Below, piece by piece: positions 62,558-64,000 of a stretch of DNA of 64,000 bases. The position numbers were made by a program, and so were the translations under genes. The stretch comes from Micromonospora haikouensis. Lineage in GTDB: Bacteria > Actinomycetota > Actinomycetes > Mycobacteriales > Micromonosporaceae. The first letter of the stretch is position 1. Every line of letters begins with the position of its first letter. Location of the stretch: the NCBI RefSeq assembly GCF_900091595.1, contig NZ_FMCW01000012.1:62001-126000 (forward strand). The letters are read 5' to 3'. The notes beneath the pieces are model-generated. The model searched no databases, had not been told where the DNA came from, and was given only the letters and a program-made list of their open reading frames with translations.

Positions 62558-64000
62558 ATGACCCCGCACGCCCCCATGTCCCTGGACACCGAACTGGCCG
62601 CCGAACGGGCCCACCTGGACGCGTCCCGCGCCGCGCTGACCCGCATGCGCCAACGCACCGAGGCCCTCTTCGCCACCGGCCACAACGTCGCCGGCGACGC
62701 GTACACGGCGGAGACCCTGGGGCGCACCCTGTCCCGCCGCGTCGCCGAGCTGGCCGACCAGCCCGACACCCCGCTGTTCTTCGGCCGGCTCACGTTCGGC
62801 GACGAGGAGCACCACGTCGGCCGCCGGCACGTCACCGACGATCTCGGCGAGCCCATGGTGCTCGACTGGCGGGCCCCGGTCTCCCGGTCGTTCTACCGGG
62901 CCAGCGCCCGCGACCCGCAGGGCGTGACCGTGCGCCGCCGGTTCGGCTTCAGCGCGGGCGCGCTGACCAGCTTCGAGGACGAGCACCTGGACCGGGGCGA
63001 GGAGCTGGGCACCGCCAGCCGCATCCTCACCGCCGAGATCGAGCGCCCCCGCGTCGGCCCGATGCGCGACATCGTCGCCACCATCCAGCCGGAGCAGGAC
63101 GAGCTGGTCCGCGCCGACCTGGCCGCCTCGATCTGCGTACAGGGCGCGCCCGGCACCGGGAAGACCGCCGTCGGGCTGCACCGGGCGGCGTACCTGCTCT
63201 ATCTGCACCGGGAGCGGCTGCGCCGGTGCGGGGTGCTGATCGTGGGGCCGAACCGGGCGTTCCTGTCGTACATCGCGGCGGTGCTGCCGGCGCTCGGCGA
63301 GGTCGAGGTCGAGCAGGCGACCGTGGAGGACCTGATCGCCCGGGTGCCGGTGCGGGCGGTGGAGGACCCGGCCGTGGCGGCGCTCAAGCACGACGCGCGG
63401 ATGGCCGAGGTGCTGCGGCGGGCCGTCGAGGCCCGGATCGCCGCCCCCACCGAGCCGATCATGGTCTCCGACGGGTCGTTCCGCTGGCGGATCGGCCTCG
63501 ACCCGCTGCACCGCGTCGTCGAGGAGACCCGCCGGGAGGGGCTGCCGTACGCCACCGGCCGGGAACGGGTGCGGGCCCGGGTGGTGGGCCTGCTGCAACG
63601 CCAGGCCGAGGCCCGCCGCGCCGAGTCGCCCGGCGACGCCTGGCTGCGCCGGATGGGCAGGATCCGCCCGGTCGCCGACTTCCTCGACGCGGTCTGGCCG
63701 GCGCTCACCCCGGAAGGGCTGGTGCACGGGCTGCTCGCCGACCCGGCGGCGCTCGCGACAGCCGCCGACGGCGTGCTCACCGAGGCCGAGCAGGCGCTGC
63801 TGACCTGGGCGAAGCCGCCGCGCACCCCGAAGGCGACGAAGTGGACGGCCGCCGACGCGGTGCTCGTCGACGAGGCCGCCGGGCTGCTGGAGCGCCCCGC
63901 CGGCTTCGGGCACGTGGTGGTCGACGAGGCGCAGGACCTCTCCCCGATGCAGTGCCGGGCCATCGCCCGTCGCAGCGAGCACGGGTCGATCACGCTGCTC
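62558..64000 (+). CDS. HelD-like superfamily 1 helicase/RNA polymerase-associated ATPase (N-terminal 481 residues)
   Basis: The gene runs off the window at 64000 with an open frame. N-terminal coiled-coil-like region (LDTELAAERAHLDASRAALTRMRQR), then ALFFGRLTFGDEEHHVGRRHV-type block (LFFGRLTFGDEEHHVGRRHV) and VLDWRAPVSRSFYRAS, both typical of actinobacterial HelD. Walker A is QGAPGTGKTAVGLHRAAYLLY (near residue 193) and Walker B is HVVVDEAQDLSPMQCRAIARR. HelD proteins remove stalled RNA polymerase and in some actinobacteria (HelR) give rifamycin tolerance. ATG at 62558 is preceded by GAGGAG eight bases upstream. The C-terminal half is needed to say which class it is. Confidence 0.9.
   Translation, partial: MTPHAPMSLDTELAAERAHLDASRAALTRMRQRTEALFATGHNVAGDAYTAETLGRTLSRRVAELADQPDTPLFFGRLTFGDEEHHVGRRHVTDDLGEPMVLDWRAPVSRSFYRASARDPQGVTVRRRFGFSAGALTSFEDEHLDRGEELGTASRILTAEIERPRVGPMRDIVATIQPEQDELVRADLAASICVQGAPGTGKTAVGLHRAAYLLYLHRERLRRCGVLIVGPNRAFLSYIAAVLPALGEVEVEQATVEDLIARVPVRAVEDPAVAALKHDARMAEVLRRAVEARIAAPTEPIMVSDGSFRWRIGLDPLHRVVEETRREGLPYATGRERVRARVVGLLQRQAEARRAESPGDAWLRRMGRIRPVADFLDAVWPALTPEGLVHGLLADPAALATAADGVLTEAEQALLTWAKPPRTPKATKWTAADAVLVDEAAGLLERPAGFGHVVVDEAQDLSPMQCRAIARRSEHGSITLL

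Overview
The window is very GC-rich, has densely packed genes with four-base stop/start overlaps, and carries futalosine-pathway menaquinone genes, a complete 14-gene NADH dehydrogenase operon, type VII secretion (ESX) parts, WXG100 proteins, DUF397/XRE pairs and a SigL/SigK-like ECF sigma factor. Together these point to a filamentous actinobacterium, most likely Micromonosporaceae (Micromonospora or a close relative). The genus call is inference from gene content and style. No rRNA, tRNA or CRISPR array was recognised.

Layout. 1-2.1 kb: the tail of a secreted M6 (InhA-like) metalloprotease and an alpha/beta hydrolase that lacks the expected nucleophile. 2.1-9.9 kb: an ESX-related island with a very large SseB-domain protein, mycosin protease, two WXG100 proteins and EccE, but no EccB, EccC or EccD. 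9.9-13.4 kb: a small membrane protein, a GNAT acetyltransferase, a RarD-type transporter, and an ECF sigma/anti-sigma pair. 13.6-17.9 kb: a Tat-exported PhoX-type phosphatase, an IclR regulator and a polyprenyl diphosphate synthase. 18-34.1 kb: nuoA-N on the minus strand. 34.3-36.7 kb: a geranylgeranyl reductase-type enzyme (menaquinone side-chain saturation) behind a near-perfect Rex operator, and menG. 36.8-40.0 kb: a sortase-anchored surface protein with an IS607-family element (tnpA-tnpB) abutting its start. 40.6-41.8 kb: mqnC. 42-44.7 kb: DUF397/XRE regulators facing a hypothetical gene and a Fic AMPylator across a palindromic operator. 45-50.1 kb: a membrane-anchored protein, an SDR, and paaABCDE, with a decayed copy of the paaE end at 44.9 kb. 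50.5-57.4 kb: tandem serine beta-lactamase-fold proteins, mqnA, and secreted S8 and M4 proteases. 57.5-64 kb: a hypothetical protein, an ArsR-MFS unit with its operator, an amidase, a small HTH module with pseudogene debris, and the first 481 residues of a HelD-like helicase.

How it fits together. Polyprenyl diphosphate synthase, MqnA, MqnC, MenG and the geranylgeranyl reductase are five steps or side steps of making partly saturated menaquinone. NuoA-N is the main enzyme reducing that quinone, and the Rex site suggests NADH/NAD+ control. The Paa epoxidase complex feeds phenylacetate carbon into central metabolism.

A recurrent regulatory style is visible. Nine genes have a TANNNT -10 box followed by exactly six bases and then the start codon, the arrangement of leaderless actinobacterial mRNAs; this fixed several start choices. 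The most unusual stretches are the Fic/XRE locus with its palindromes, the Thr-motif-rich SseB protein, the IS607 element with a probable catalytic Arg-to-Cys change, and the debris around 61.2-62.3 kb.
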